A stretch of 64,000 nt of DNA from Winogradskyella sp. (GCF_003712105.1 NZ_RHLG01000001.1:920889-984888), one strand, 5' to 3'. Shown: positions 37,304 through 46,070, counted from the stretch's first letter. Made by a program: numbers and translations. Notes: generated by a model from the letters alone, not told the origin.

Positions 37304-39746
37304 TATACTTTTATTTATCGCTTTGGTATTTAGTTGCCAACCTAAATACGATGTGCCTGTTACAATTGAGTTGAATAGCAATTGGCAATTCAAAAAAGTG
37401 TCGGATACGATGTGGTATTCTGCTTCAGTGCCTGGAAATATCTTTTCAGATGTAGTAAACCATAAACTTATCGAAGATCCATTTATTGGCGATAATGAAA
37501 AAGATGTGCAATGGGTGTCAGAAGAAGATTGGGAATACAAAACCACTTTTTCTGTTGATGAGAAAACACTTGAGCAAAAGCACTTAGAACTTAATTTTGA
37601 AGGCTTAGATACCTATGCTTCAGTTTACTTAAATGATAGTTTAATTTTAAAAGCAAATAATGCCTTTAGACCTTGGGCAGTTGGTGTTAAACCGATTTTG
37701 AAATTGGAAAATGAATTGCGTATAGTATTTGAGCATACCTCAAAATATGAAGAAGCTGAAAAAGCAAAACTACCCTATGAGTTGCCCGAAGGCAATCGTA
37801 TATTTACGCGCAAGGCACAATTTCAATATGGTTGGGATTGGGGACCAAAACTAAATACATTTGGAATTTGGCGACCAATACAATTGATTAGTTGGAATGA
37901 CTATAAGATTGATGACATTGTCATCCAAAATCAAACCATTAGTGATACTATATCCACATTCAAAATTAACATAACTGATGCAAGGGGTGAATTAAAATCT
38001 CTGAAATATGAAACTTATGTAAATGGAAAATTAAATGTTGTTATACCAGAAAAACCTAAAATACCGATATCAATTAAAAACCCCAAATTATGGTGGCCTC
38101 ATAATCTAGGAGATCCGTATTTGTATAACATCAAGGTTATTGTAAAAGATGGAAATAGAATTTTAGATACGGTATCAAAAAAAATAGGCATTAGAAATAT
38201 TGATTTGGTTACTGAAAAAGACAGTCTTGGCGAAAGCTTTTATTTTAAGGTTAATGACATGCCTGTATATACTAAAGGCGCCAATTATATTCCGCAGCAC
38301 AGTTTTCAAAATGAGGTTAATGATGCGTACTACGAGAAACTCCTCAATGATGTGGTTGATGCCAATATGAATATGCTCCGAGTTTGGGGTGGCGGCATTT
38401 ATGAGAATGACATCTTTTACGATTTGTGTGATGAAAAAGGCATCATGGTTTGGCAAGATTTTATGTTTGCTTGCGCGATGTATCCAGGTGATGACAAGTT
38501 TCTTGAGAATGTAAAAAAAGAGGCAGAATACAATGTGAAGCGATTGCGAAATCATCCATCAATTGCCTTATGGTGTGGTAACAACGAAAACTCTGAAGGT
38601 TGGCATCGCTGGGGTTGGCAGGCCAATAGGAGTGAAGCTGAAAAAGAAGAGATTTGGAATAATTACCTTAAGGTATTCGATTCTATTTTACCAAATACAG
38701 TTTCAAGAGATACCGATACAGATTATTGGGAATCCTCACCCAAATATGGTCGTGGCAATCCAAAATATGAGTTTGAAGGCGATGCGCACGATTGGTGGAT
38801 TTGGCATGATGCTTATCCGTTTGAGCATCTCGAAGAGAAAGTGCCTCGATTTATGAGTGAGTTTGGGTTTCAATCCTTTCCGAGTTATGAGGCTATCAGA
38901 TATATCAATCAAAGTGATTCTATCGAAATCAGTTCAGAAGGCTTTAAAAATCATCAAAAGCACTCTCGAGGCTTTCAATTGATTGAAGACTATATGCAAC
39001 GCGATTTTCCTGTTCCTGAGGCAGCTGAAGACTACGTCTACATGAGTCAAGTATTACAGGCTTATGGCATTACAAAAGGTATAGAAGCACAACGACGCGC
39101 CAAACCCTATAATATGGGAACTTTGTATTGGCAGCTCAATGATTGTTGGCCAGCAGTATCTTGGTCTAGCTTGGATTTTATGGGAAATTGGAAAGCCTTG
39201 CACTATAGAGCAAAACATAGTTTTGAAGATGTCTTAGTCTCATCAAAAATTGAAAATAATACACTAATGACATGGGTTGTAAATGATGATAGAATACCTG
39301 CAACTGGAAATCTCAGTTTACAGATTATAGATTTTAGTGGGAACATACTTTGGGAAAGTAAACAAGAGATTACAGCGACACCATTATCAAGTAATGTTAA
39401 ACATTCACTGGATTTAGATGTAATTGATTTTAAGAAAGAAGCTTCAGTTTTGGTTTCAAAATTTAATAATCAAACCTCGTTTTTCTTTTTCACTAAACCA
39501 AAAGATTTAAAACTAAATGATTCAGAAATTAAGAGATCAATTCAAAAAACAGAATCAGGTTTTACTATTGAACTAACTAGCGACACGTTTCAAAAAGACG
39601 TCTTTCTCTATACAGATGCGATAGGACATTTTTCAGATAATTTCTTCAATATGCTGCCGAACAGAACTTATAAAATCGAATTTAATTCTGAAGCAGAAGC
39701 CATTAAGGATTTGAAGCTAAAATCCCTTAACCATTTTTTAAGATAA
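37293..39746 (+). CDS. GH2 beta-mannosidase lipoprotein
   Basis: This 817-residue lipoprotein (MRYSILLFIALVFSC, lipidated Cys15) is a GH2 beta-mannosidase. The N-terminal sugar-binding domain holds VPGNIFSDVVNHKLI and EGLDTYASVYLND. The acid/base is Glu432 in WCGNNENSEGW and the nucleophile is Glu523 in MSEFGFQSFP. The conserved GTLYWQLNDCWPAVSW follows near residue 610. It cleaves terminal beta-linked mannose, such as the Man-beta-1,4-GlcNAc of the N-glycan core. Its start lies inside the 3' end of cutC. Confidence 0.94.
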   Translation: MRYSILLFIALVFSCQPKYDVPVTIELNSNWQFKKVSDTMWYSASVPGNIFSDVVNHKLIEDPFIGDNEKDVQWVSEEDWEYKTTFSVDEKTLEQKHLELNFEGLDTYASVYLNDSLILKANNAFRPWAVGVKPILKLENELRIVFEHTSKYEEAEKAKLPYELPEGNRIFTRKAQFQYGWDWGPKLNTFGIWRPIQLISWNDYKIDDIVIQNQTISDTISTFKINITDARGELKSLKYETYVNGKLNVVIPEKPKIPISIKNPKLWWPHNLGDPYLYNIKVIVKDGNRILDTVSKKIGIRNIDLVTEKDSLGESFYFKVNDMPVYTKGANYIPQHSFQNEVNDAYYEKLLNDVVDANMNMLRVWGGGIYENDIFYDLCDEKGIMVWQDFMFACAMYPGDDKFLENVKKEAEYNVKRLRNHPSIALWCGNNENSEGWHRWGWQANRSEAEKEEIWNNYLKVFDSILPNTVSRDTDTDYWESSPKYGRGNPKYEFEGDAHDWWIWHDAYPFEHLEEKVPRFMSEFGFQSFPSYEAIRYINQSDSIEISSEGFKNHQKHSRGFQLIEDYMQRDFPVPEAAEDYVYMSQVLQAYGITKGIEAQRRAKPYNMGTLYWQLNDCWPAVSWSSLDFMGNWKALHYRAKHSFEDVLVSSKIENNTLMTWVVNDDRIPATGNLSLQIIDFSGNILWESKQEITATPLSSNVKHSLDLDVIDFKKEASVLVSKFNNQTSFFFFTKPKDLKLNDSEIKRSIQKTESGFTIELTSDTFQKDVFLYTDAIGHFSDNFFNMLPNRTYKIEFNSEAEAIKDLKLKSLNHFLR

Positions 39747-39763
39747 GTCTTAGATCTATTAGG

Positions 39764-39771
39764 TAACTTTG
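39764..39771 (+). promoter_or_regulatory. -7 promoter box for the metallophosphoesterase gene
   Basis: TAACTTTG matches TAnnTTTG exactly, with a TTTA about 23 nt upstream. It starts a new unit after the glycan operon, 17 nt before the ATG. Confidence 0.5.
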
Positions 39772-39788
39772 CAACTTAAAATTATCAG

Positions 39789-41024
39789 ATGCGCTGGATT
39801 ATTTTTTTACTAATTTTTGGAGTCATAGATTTCTATGCCTTTCAATCATTTAGAACCATTACCAAAAATACATATATCCATATCTTATACTGGGTAATAA
39901 GTTTGTTAGTTACGGGTAATTTTATATTAAGACTTTATGGTTTAGATCGTGGCGGATTTGGAAATTCCCAAGCCTATGCTTTTGGATTTTTGATAGCGTT
40001 TTTAGTGCCAAAAATGATTTTGTTAATCATTATGTTTGGTGAAGATGTATTTAGAGTTCCACAAGCCTTGTATCGTTATTTTACAGAAGGTAGTGCGGCC
40101 AAAGGCAACTATTTGCCATCACGAAGAACCTTTATTAGCCAAGTTGCATTGGGTATTGCAGCTATTCCTTTTGCGTCTATTTTATATGGTATGTATAAAG
40201 GTAAATACAATTTTAAAGTCTTAAAGTACACGCTGCATTTTGATGATTTGCCAAATGCGTTCGATGGTTATAAACTAACACAAATTAGCGATATACATTC
40301 TGGTAGTTTTGATAATATAGACAAGGTTAAATATGCCGTTGATTTAATTAATGAGCAAGCTTCTGATGTTATTTTATTCACTGGAGATATTGTTAACAAT
40401 AAAGCCACAGAGCTTGAGCCTTATGTCTCTATTTTTAATAAACTGAAAGCCAAAGACGGATTATTTTCTGTTTTAGGAAATCATGATTATGGTGATTATG
40501 TGAGATGGCCATCAGACGAAGCTAAAACACAAAACTTAGAGGACTTAAAACAACTTCAAAAAGACATTGGATTTGACTTACTACTTAACGACAACCGATT
40601 TATTGAAAAAAATGGTGAACGTATCGCTTTAGTAGGTGTGGAAAATTGGGGTAAAGGTGGCTTTAAAAAAGCAGGTGACCTTAAAAAAGCATCGGAGAAC
40701 GTTGATAAGGACGATTTTAAAATTCTTTTAAGCCATGATCCGAGCCATTGGGATGAGCAAGTGGTTAGTGACGATTACCATTACCATTTAACTTTAAGCG
40801 GCCACACACATGGTATGCAATTTGGTATCGAAATACCAGGTTGGTTTAAGTGGAGTCCAGTAAAATGGCGATACAAACATTGGGCTGGTATTTATGAACA
40901 GCTTGGACAATACATCAATGTTAATAGAGGATTTGGCTATTTGGCCTTTCCTGGACGTGTTGGGATATGGCCAGAAGTCACCGTAATTGAACTTAAAAAA
41001 GGGGCTAAAACTCAAAACGCATAG
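39789..41024 (+). CDS. Membrane-anchored metallophosphoesterase
   Basis: This 411-residue protein begins with about four hydrophobic segments (residues 1-130) followed by a calcineurin-like phosphoesterase domain. The metal-binding blocks are all present: QISDIHSG, FTGDIVNN, LGNHDYGDY, LLSHDP and SGHTHG. Similar YkuE/YaeI-like proteins hydrolyse phospholipid- or nucleotide-type substrates at the membrane, but the substrate here is unknown. It is monocistronic by promoter placement. Confidence 0.88.
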   Translation: MRWIIFLLIFGVIDFYAFQSFRTITKNTYIHILYWVISLLVTGNFILRLYGLDRGGFGNSQAYAFGFLIAFLVPKMILLIIMFGEDVFRVPQALYRYFTEGSAAKGNYLPSRRTFISQVALGIAAIPFASILYGMYKGKYNFKVLKYTLHFDDLPNAFDGYKLTQISDIHSGSFDNIDKVKYAVDLINEQASDVILFTGDIVNNKATELEPYVSIFNKLKAKDGLFSVLGNHDYGDYVRWPSDEAKTQNLEDLKQLQKDIGFDLLLNDNRFIEKNGERIALVGVENWGKGGFKKAGDLKKASENVDKDDFKILLSHDPSHWDEQVVSDDYHYHLTLSGHTHGMQFGIEIPGWFKWSPVKWRYKHWAGIYEQLGQYINVNRGFGYLAFPGRVGIWPEVTVIELKKGAKTQNA

Positions 41025-41089
41025 TAGCAATAACATCATAATGAATGCGATACGCAGTTTAATTTAAAGTAACATTTAAAAAAAATGCG

Positions 41090-41097
41090 TAAGTTTG
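41090..41097 (+). promoter_or_regulatory. -7 promoter box for the thioredoxin-fold gene
   Basis: TAAGTTTG matches TAnnTTTG exactly, with TTTA at 41063-41066 as a 23-nt-spaced -33-like element. The ATG is 28 nt downstream of the box. Confidence 0.55.
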
Positions 41098-41125
41098 AGT
41101 ATCAGTTTGACTAAAACTTACAATT

Positions 41126-41422
41126 ATGTCAAAATTTGGAGAGCTTATCGATGTAGATCAACCTGTTCTATTAGATTTCTACACTGAAAAAAATGAGCAA
41201 TCTATTGCTATGCATCCTGTGCTAAGAGATGTAGCTGCTGCACTAGGCGATAAAGCCAAAGTGATAAAAATTAATGTTGACAAAAACCAAGAGCTTGCCG
41301 AAGCATTGCGCATCAAAGGATTACCAACACTTATTATCTACAAAAATGGCGAGATGAAATGGCGCCATAGCGGTGAGCAAGATGTAAATACCCTTATTGG
41401 TATTATTGAAGAGTACGTTTAG
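41126..41422 (+). CDS. Thioredoxin-fold protein without cysteines
   Basis: This 98-residue protein has the length and pattern of thioredoxin: a central strand VLLDFYTEKNEQS, VIKINVDKNQELAEAL and the cis-proline block GLPTLIIYKNGE. Both active-site cysteines are replaced (N23 and S26 where CGPC should be), and the whole protein contains no cysteine. It therefore cannot act as a dithiol reductase and more likely has a chaperone or scaffold role. It has its own promoter and overlaps the convergent deacetylase gene by 4 bp. Confidence 0.85.
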   Translation: MSKFGELIDVDQPVLLDFYTEKNEQSIAMHPVLRDVAAALGDKAKVIKINVDKNQELAEALRIKGLPTLIIYKNGEMKWRHSGEQDVNTLIGIIEEYV

Positions 41423-42045
41423 TATAATGCTTTAAATTCAAAGCCTTTATTAGTATAATATTCTAAGACGCTGGGCAGTACATATTTTAAATTTCCAAAT
41501 GCTTTTTCACTATCATGGAATACTACAATACTTCCTTTTTTTACAGAGCTGGTTACATTTTTAAGACATTGTTGCTGTGTAACATTGGAGTCCCAGTCAA
41601 AAGACAGCACATCCCACATAATTATTTTGTAACCTAATTGCTGAAGTTTCTTAGCTTGTTTACTCTTAAATTTACCATATGGAGGTCTAAACAGCTTTGT
41701 TGATGAATGCATCAATTGTTGGCATTGAGATACATCCGTTAAATAGTGTTTTGTTTTGTATTTCCAACCTTTAAGATGGTTAAACGTATGGTTACCTACA
41801 TTGTGCCCGTCGAATAAAATATCCCTGAAGATGTCAGGATAATTCTCAATGTTTTTTCCAATACAAAAAAACGTAGCCTTAGCATTATAGTGTTTCAACT
41901 GTTCTAAAACCCAACGCGTAATTTTGGGTGTTGGACCATCATCAAAGGTGAGATAGATTTCAGAATTATCGGTATCGATATTCCAAATAAAATTAGGAAA
42001 AAGCGTTTTTACAAAACCAGGCGTTTTTGCAGGAATTAGTGCCAT
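41419..42045 (-). CDS. Polysaccharide deacetylase (NodB-type, CE4)
   Basis: This 208-residue protein is a compact carbohydrate esterase 4 domain. It has the TFDDGP motif (D35, D36), metal ligands H86 and H90 in HTFNH, the RPPYGKF motif and the catalytic His in VVFHDS. It should remove N-acetyl or O-acetyl groups from a glycan or peptidoglycan-type polymer. No signal peptide is evident, unlike many family members. Its ATG overlaps the upstream GT117 gene stop by one base, so the two form an operon. Confidence 0.92.
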   Translation of the reverse strand: MALIPAKTPGFVKTLFPNFIWNIDTDNSEIYLTFDDGPTPKITRWVLEQLKHYNAKATFFCIGKNIENYPDIFRDILFDGHNVGNHTFNHLKGWKYKTKHYLTDVSQCQQLMHSSTKLFRPPYGKFKSKQAKKLQQLGYKIIMWDVLSFDWDSNVTQQQCLKNVTSSVKKGSIVVFHDSEKAFGNLKYVLPSVLEYYTNKGFEFKALY

Positions 42046-45000
42046 TAGTTGGTACTATCAGATTCTGCCGGAATCACTTGAGTAGCTGTGTCACTATCAT
42101 TTCCATCTCTCAACAAATCTTCTAACTCTAACTCAGGCTCTTGTTCTTGAGGTGGTTCTTCTCCCATAAGTGCGCCAAACAATCCTAAGTACTCATTAAA
42201 TACCTTAGTTTGTTCTAAGGCAAAATCTCTTTCGTCATAAGCTACTAGAACGTCTACTAAGGAACGGTATTTTTGGATATCCGTAAATATTTCATCAATA
42301 ATATCGGCTTGTTTACTAACATCTTGGTCGCCATAATACATCAAGCTTTCCTGATATTTCTTCGCAACATCCAAAAATAATTGGCGTGCTTTTTCGGTTT
42401 TACCAACTTCGAAATATGTGGTGATATAAGGTTCTAGCAAGGTATAGAATCCAAAAGTATCTACAGGCATTTTTTCCATAGCTAAATCCGCCATTTCTTC
42501 AGCTTTATCTAATTGATTTTCGTCTAAAAGCGATTCTATGAGTCTAGCAATATTACCGCGATAAGTAATACCATTTTTGCGCGTTTCAACATCGTGATAA
42601 ATATCTTCGCCACTGCCGCCCCAATTCCATGATTTCACCAAGTCGTACATCAGTTCTGGGTCAACACGTCCCATATCAAAAGGGTTGGCTTTATCTACCG
42701 GTGTTTTTATTGGTACTAACTTATAGCATAAGCCATCGAGTTGAAGGTAATCTTTCATCCATATGTAATCCTCATCAGCAAAGGCACCACCACTAAAGTA
42801 AATTGGTCGTTCCCAATTGTTATTGGCAATAATATCTAACATCAATAGGCGATTTTTATAAATAGCACTACCAGAAATTCTTATATCAAGATAGTCTAAT
42901 ATTTTATCAGCATCTTTTGACTTTACAATACCGTTTTTAAGAACAGTTTCTTTATTAACAGGAATTTTGATATTACGAGTAGGATAGTAATTAGCATTTA
43001 AAAAGTAAGTAGGATAACCTCTTGGATCATCACCTTCCGCAATGATTCGTTGTTTTAATTTGGTCGAAGGATTATCACTCGATACAAACTCCATAAATTC
43101 TTTAATCTCAAGCGTATCTTTAGAAATAGTCTCATTTATTTCTCTGAAGAAGGTATAATCCCGGGTTCCATCACGATATTGTTTATGGCTTAATTGTGAC
43201 GGAATAGGATCGCTTGTGTATGCTTGTCTTTTCATTTGGTCAATGTACCAAGCTGTTTGGAACAAGCTTGTATTCACTACCCGTACATCTGTTCGGACAC
43301 CTTCAATCTCCTGCAAATACCATAAAGGGAATGAGTCGTTGTCTCCAATGGTGAATAGTATGGCATTTGGTGCACAAGATTCTAAATACTTTCGTGCCAT
43401 GGCATTGGCAGTATACTTACCCGAACGGTCATGATCATCCCAATTATTAGCGGCTAAAACACCAGGTACTGCAACCAAACACGCAATTGTTATCGCAGTA
43501 ATAGGTACCAAACTACTTTTGGCTTGTTTTGAAAGCAAATCGTAAAAGGCATATACGCCAAAACCAATCCAAATGGCAAATACATAGAACGAACCTACAA
43601 CAGAGTAGTCACGTTCTCTAGGTTCAAATGGCCTAATATTGGTATAAAACTGAATGGCCAAACCAGTTAACAAAAAGAAAACTAGTAGTACCCAAAACCA
43701 TTTTTTGTCAGTATTTAATAAGAAAAAGAATCCTATTAGTCCTAAAATGAGAGGTAAGAAGAAATACGTGTTTCGACCTTTATTATTCTTAACATCACTC
43801 GGAAGATTGTCTTGAGACATACCAAGGTGTAATTTATCTATAAAGCCAATTCCTGAAATCCAATTGCCATTAAAATCATCATACTTTCCTTGTATATCGT
43901 TTTGTCTTCCAGTAAAATTCCACATAAAATAACGCCAATACATGTATCCAAATTGATATTGAAACATATATAGCATATTGTCTAAAAATGAAGGTTGTTC
44001 AACTTCAAACCAAGACTGTGCATTTTCTTTTAGGAAATTATGGTAATCTTCATAATCAACTTTACCTTCAGCAACAGCTACTCTAAATTGATTCACCATT
44101 TGATTAATGCCTTGCATTTGGTAACTGGCTCTTGCACTGGCCTCTTCTTCAGGATAACCAGCTCTTAAATAGTTTTCGTAAATGTCTGTGCCAAGAGAAG
44201 GTTTTACCTTAAAATCAATCAAGCCAGTAAACATCATGTAGTTTTCTGCATGTTCTGTGCTCCACATTCGAGGCATTATAGAAGCATGGTCTGAGTTATA
44301 ATTTTGTTTAGCATTTTCCCAATCGTTAATAATTACATACTCACCTTTCTCATAATCTTTTTCATAGTTCTTTTTGTCATCAACAAAAGGTTTGTCTTCA
44401 TCTTGTCCAGAATATAATTCAGTAAACTGTGGTCCATAAAACAGATGAGTTTCCGGGTATTGCTCTAGGTTGTAATAAGCAAGTAACTCGCGCGCATCAG
44501 ATGGGTCATTTTCATTAATGATAACATGGGCATTAGCTCTTATTGGAAGCATCATCCATGATGAAAACCCTACAAAAATAAATAGCAAACACAGTACTAA
44601 AGTATTAGCATGCACAAAGCCTTTTTTACGTGTATATTTAAGTGCAAAATAAAAAGCAGCTATGACAATTAAACCTGCGATTATAGTTCCCGAATGGAAA
44701 GGCAATCCAAAAGAGTTAACTATAAACACTTCCATCCAGCCAAAAAAGCGTAATGCATTTGGTAGTAAAAGTTTAAAAATGAATAACAGTATTGCAGCCG
44801 AAATTACATTGGCCAAAATAAAGTTTTGAACCGTTATGGTCTTGTAATTTTTAAAATAATAAATAAGCCCAATTGCAGGAATAGTCAATAATCCCATAAA
44901 GTGAACACCAAAAGACAACCCAATTACAAATGCAATAAGGATTAACCAGCGATTGCCTCTTGAGGTATGCATATCTGCCTCCCAACGTAAGGCTAAATAA

Positions 45001-45479
45001 AACATTACTGACATAATTAATGTGGCCATGGCATATACTTCTGTTTCTACAGCATTAAACCAAAAAGAATCAGTAAATGTAAAGGCTAAACTCCCAACTA
45101 AAGCACTACTTAATATTGCAAAGCCTTTGCTTTTAGAGTCTTCTTCAGCATTATATTTTACAAGCTTTTGTAATAAAATAGTCACGGTCCAAAACATAAA
45201 TAATATGGTGAATGCACTAGAGACGGCACTCATCATGTTTAGAAGTGCTCCAATCTGAGAGGGCTCAAGGGCAAACATAGAGAAAAATGCTCCAAGCATT
45301 TGAAATAATGGAGCTCCTGGTGGATGACCAACTTGAAGCTTAGAAGACGTTAAAATATACTCTCCAGCATCCCAAAAACTTACTGTAGGTTCAATTGTTA
45401 ATCCGTAGGTAATAGCTGCGATTGTAAACACAAACCATCCTAAAATAGTATTCCACTTTTTAAAGTTGAATTTGGCCAT
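42045..45479 (-). CDS. DUF2723 / GT117-family membrane glycosyltransferase with TPR tail
   Basis: This 1144-residue protein begins with about ten or more transmembrane helices. A conserved N-terminal loop (PTVSFWDAGEYILTS, D37 and E40, then VGHPPGAPLF) resembles the catalytic loop of PMT/GT-C glycosyltransferases. A large soluble middle (about 680-1000) and TPR-like helices (about 1000-1110) follow, with an acidic C-terminal tail. The family is widespread in Bacteroidota and is classed as GT117; a role in protein or lipid glycosylation is inferred from the fold. It is cotranscribed with a polysaccharide deacetylase. Confidence 0.88.
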   Translation of the reverse strand: MAKFNFKKWNTILGWFVFTIAAITYGLTIEPTVSFWDAGEYILTSSKLQVGHPPGAPLFQMLGAFFSMFALEPSQIGALLNMMSAVSSAFTILFMFWTVTILLQKLVKYNAEEDSKSKGFAILSSALVGSLAFTFTDSFWFNAVETEVYAMATLIMSVMFYLALRWEADMHTSRGNRWLILIAFVIGLSFGVHFMGLLTIPAIGLIYYFKNYKTITVQNFILANVISAAILLFIFKLLLPNALRFFGWMEVFIVNSFGLPFHSGTIIAGLIVIAAFYFALKYTRKKGFVHANTLVLCLLFIFVGFSSWMMLPIRANAHVIINENDPSDARELLAYYNLEQYPETHLFYGPQFTELYSGQDEDKPFVDDKKNYEKDYEKGEYVIINDWENAKQNYNSDHASIMPRMWSTEHAENYMMFTGLIDFKVKPSLGTDIYENYLRAGYPEEEASARASYQMQGINQMVNQFRVAVAEGKVDYEDYHNFLKENAQSWFEVEQPSFLDNMLYMFQYQFGYMYWRYFMWNFTGRQNDIQGKYDDFNGNWISGIGFIDKLHLGMSQDNLPSDVKNNKGRNTYFFLPLILGLIGFFFLLNTDKKWFWVLLVFFLLTGLAIQFYTNIRPFEPRERDYSVVGSFYVFAIWIGFGVYAFYDLLSKQAKSSLVPITAITIACLVAVPGVLAANNWDDHDRSGKYTANAMARKYLESCAPNAILFTIGDNDSFPLWYLQEIEGVRTDVRVVNTSLFQTAWYIDQMKRQAYTSDPIPSQLSHKQYRDGTRDYTFFREINETISKDTLEIKEFMEFVSSDNPSTKLKQRIIAEGDDPRGYPTYFLNANYYPTRNIKIPVNKETVLKNGIVKSKDADKILDYLDIRISGSAIYKNRLLMLDIIANNNWERPIYFSGGAFADEDYIWMKDYLQLDGLCYKLVPIKTPVDKANPFDMGRVDPELMYDLVKSWNWGGSGEDIYHDVETRKNGITYRGNIARLIESLLDENQLDKAEEMADLAMEKMPVDTFGFYTLLEPYITTYFEVGKTEKARQLFLDVAKKYQESLMYYGDQDVSKQADIIDEIFTDIQKYRSLVDVLVAYDERDFALEQTKVFNEYLGLFGALMGEEPPQEQEPELELEDLLRDGNDSDTATQVIPAESDSTN

Positions 45480-45582
45480 AAAAATTTATGCTTTTGATGC
45501 TGGCGAATTTACTAATAAATACAACACCGCCTAATGTTTTTAAGCAAACGTTAAGTAAAAGGAATTATTTTTTCGTCTTTTT

Positions 45583-45613
45583 TTTGTCTAAGAAAAACTT
45601 TGTTATAAATTTG
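45583..45613 (+). promoter_or_regulatory. Promoter of tRNA-Gln
   Basis: TTTG at 45583-45586, exactly 19 nt, then TAAATTTG at 45606-45613: a perfect Bacteroidota consensus. The tRNA starts 19 nt after the box. Confidence 0.85.
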
Positions 45614-45632
45614 CATCCTCATTTTGAGAGAT

Positions 45633-45705
45633 TGGCCTATGGTGTAACTGGCAACACGTCTGGTTTTGGTCCAGAAGAGTCTAGGTTCGAGCCCTAGTAG
45701 GCCAA
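45633..45705 (+). tRNA. tRNA-Gln (anticodon TTG)
   Basis: The 73-nt sequence folds as a full cloverleaf. The acceptor TGGCCTA pairs with TAGGCCA. The anticodon stem TCTGG/CCAGA encloses the loop TTTTGGT with anticodon TTG (glutamine, codon CAA). The T-arm CTAGG/CCTAG encloses TTCGAGC. The 3' CCA is not encoded. The last 17 nt of the gene are part of a tandemly duplicated unit. Confidence 0.95.
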
Positions 45706-45800
45706 CAATAATTTAAGTTCTGACTACATTCGTAGTTGGAACTTTCTTTTTTTTAAGATATGCCAAAGGGCGAGAAGTTTATACTGAGCGGAGTCGAAGT
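45689..45800 (+). repeat. Tandem duplication, copy 1 (tRNA-Gln tail, terminator, REP-like end)
   Basis: This 112-bp unit begins with the last 17 nt of tRNA-Gln. It contains an intrinsic terminator and ends in a GAGAAG...GTCGAAGT element. It differs from copy 2 at one position (A at 45726, G at 45838). Confidence 0.95.
45715..45754 (+). terminator. Terminator of tRNA-Gln (first copy)
   Basis: A 13-bp stem with two G-U pairs and an ATTC loop is followed by a T-run of eight. It lies 9 nt after the tRNA. Confidence 0.9.
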
Positions 45801-45912
45801 GAGCCCTAGTAGGCCAACAATAATTTAAGTTCTGACTGCATTCGTAGTTGGAACTTTCTTTTTTTTAAGATATGCCAAAGGGCGAGAAGTTTATACTGAG
45901 CGGAGTCGAAGT
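45801..45912 (+). repeat. Tandem duplication, copy 2
   Basis: It is 111 of 112 bases identical to copy 1 and directly adjacent to it. It carries the tRNA 3' tail without the tRNA body. Confidence 0.95.
45827..45866 (+). terminator. Duplicate of the tRNA-Gln terminator
   Basis: It is the same hairpin and T-run as at 45715. The single A-to-G change keeps pairing as G-U. Confidence 0.85.
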
Positions 45913-45940
45913 GAGCCATAAGAAGGCCAACAAGAATTAG
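45913..45940 (+). repeat. Degenerate third start of the repeat unit
   Basis: GAGCC...AAGGCCAACAAGAATT aligns with the beginning of the 112-bp unit (GAGCC...TAGGCCAACAATAATT) with several differences. It is followed by an unrelated terminator. Confidence 0.6.
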
Positions 45941-45975
45941 AATCCTAACTGTAATTTTTCAGTTAGGATTTTTTA
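45941..45975 (+). terminator. Third terminator downstream of tRNA-Gln
   Basis: A perfect 11-bp stem (AATCCTAACTG / CAGTTAGGATT) with an 8-nt loop is followed by T6. Its sequence is unrelated to the two duplicated hairpins. Confidence 0.85.
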
Positions 45976-46011
45976 TTTAATAGAATCTGGGCTCAAATAC
46001 AGGGCTTAGCC

Positions 46012-46042
46012 CTTGCAAAACTCAATATATATCGTATATTTG
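46012..46042 (+). promoter_or_regulatory. Promoter of rimP-nusA-infB
   Basis: CTTG at 46012-46015, exactly 19 nt, then TATATTTG at 46035-46042. Transcription should start near 46048, giving a leader of about 57 nt. Confidence 0.75.
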
Positions 46043-46070
46043 CACCGTTGTTTTAGGAAATGATAAACAT

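Noticed and set aside
38175-38555. A 126-residue frame on the minus strand within the GH2 gene
   Set aside because: It lies wholly inside a well-supported beta-mannosidase and shows no recognisable domain.
45488-45697. A 69-residue open frame covering the tRNA-Gln gene
   Set aside because: It runs through the tRNA promoter and the tRNA itself, and its translation has no family features.
45689-45912. CRISPR-like repeat array
   Set aside because: There are only two adjacent full units without spacers, and they contain a tRNA tail and a terminator; it is a tandem duplication.
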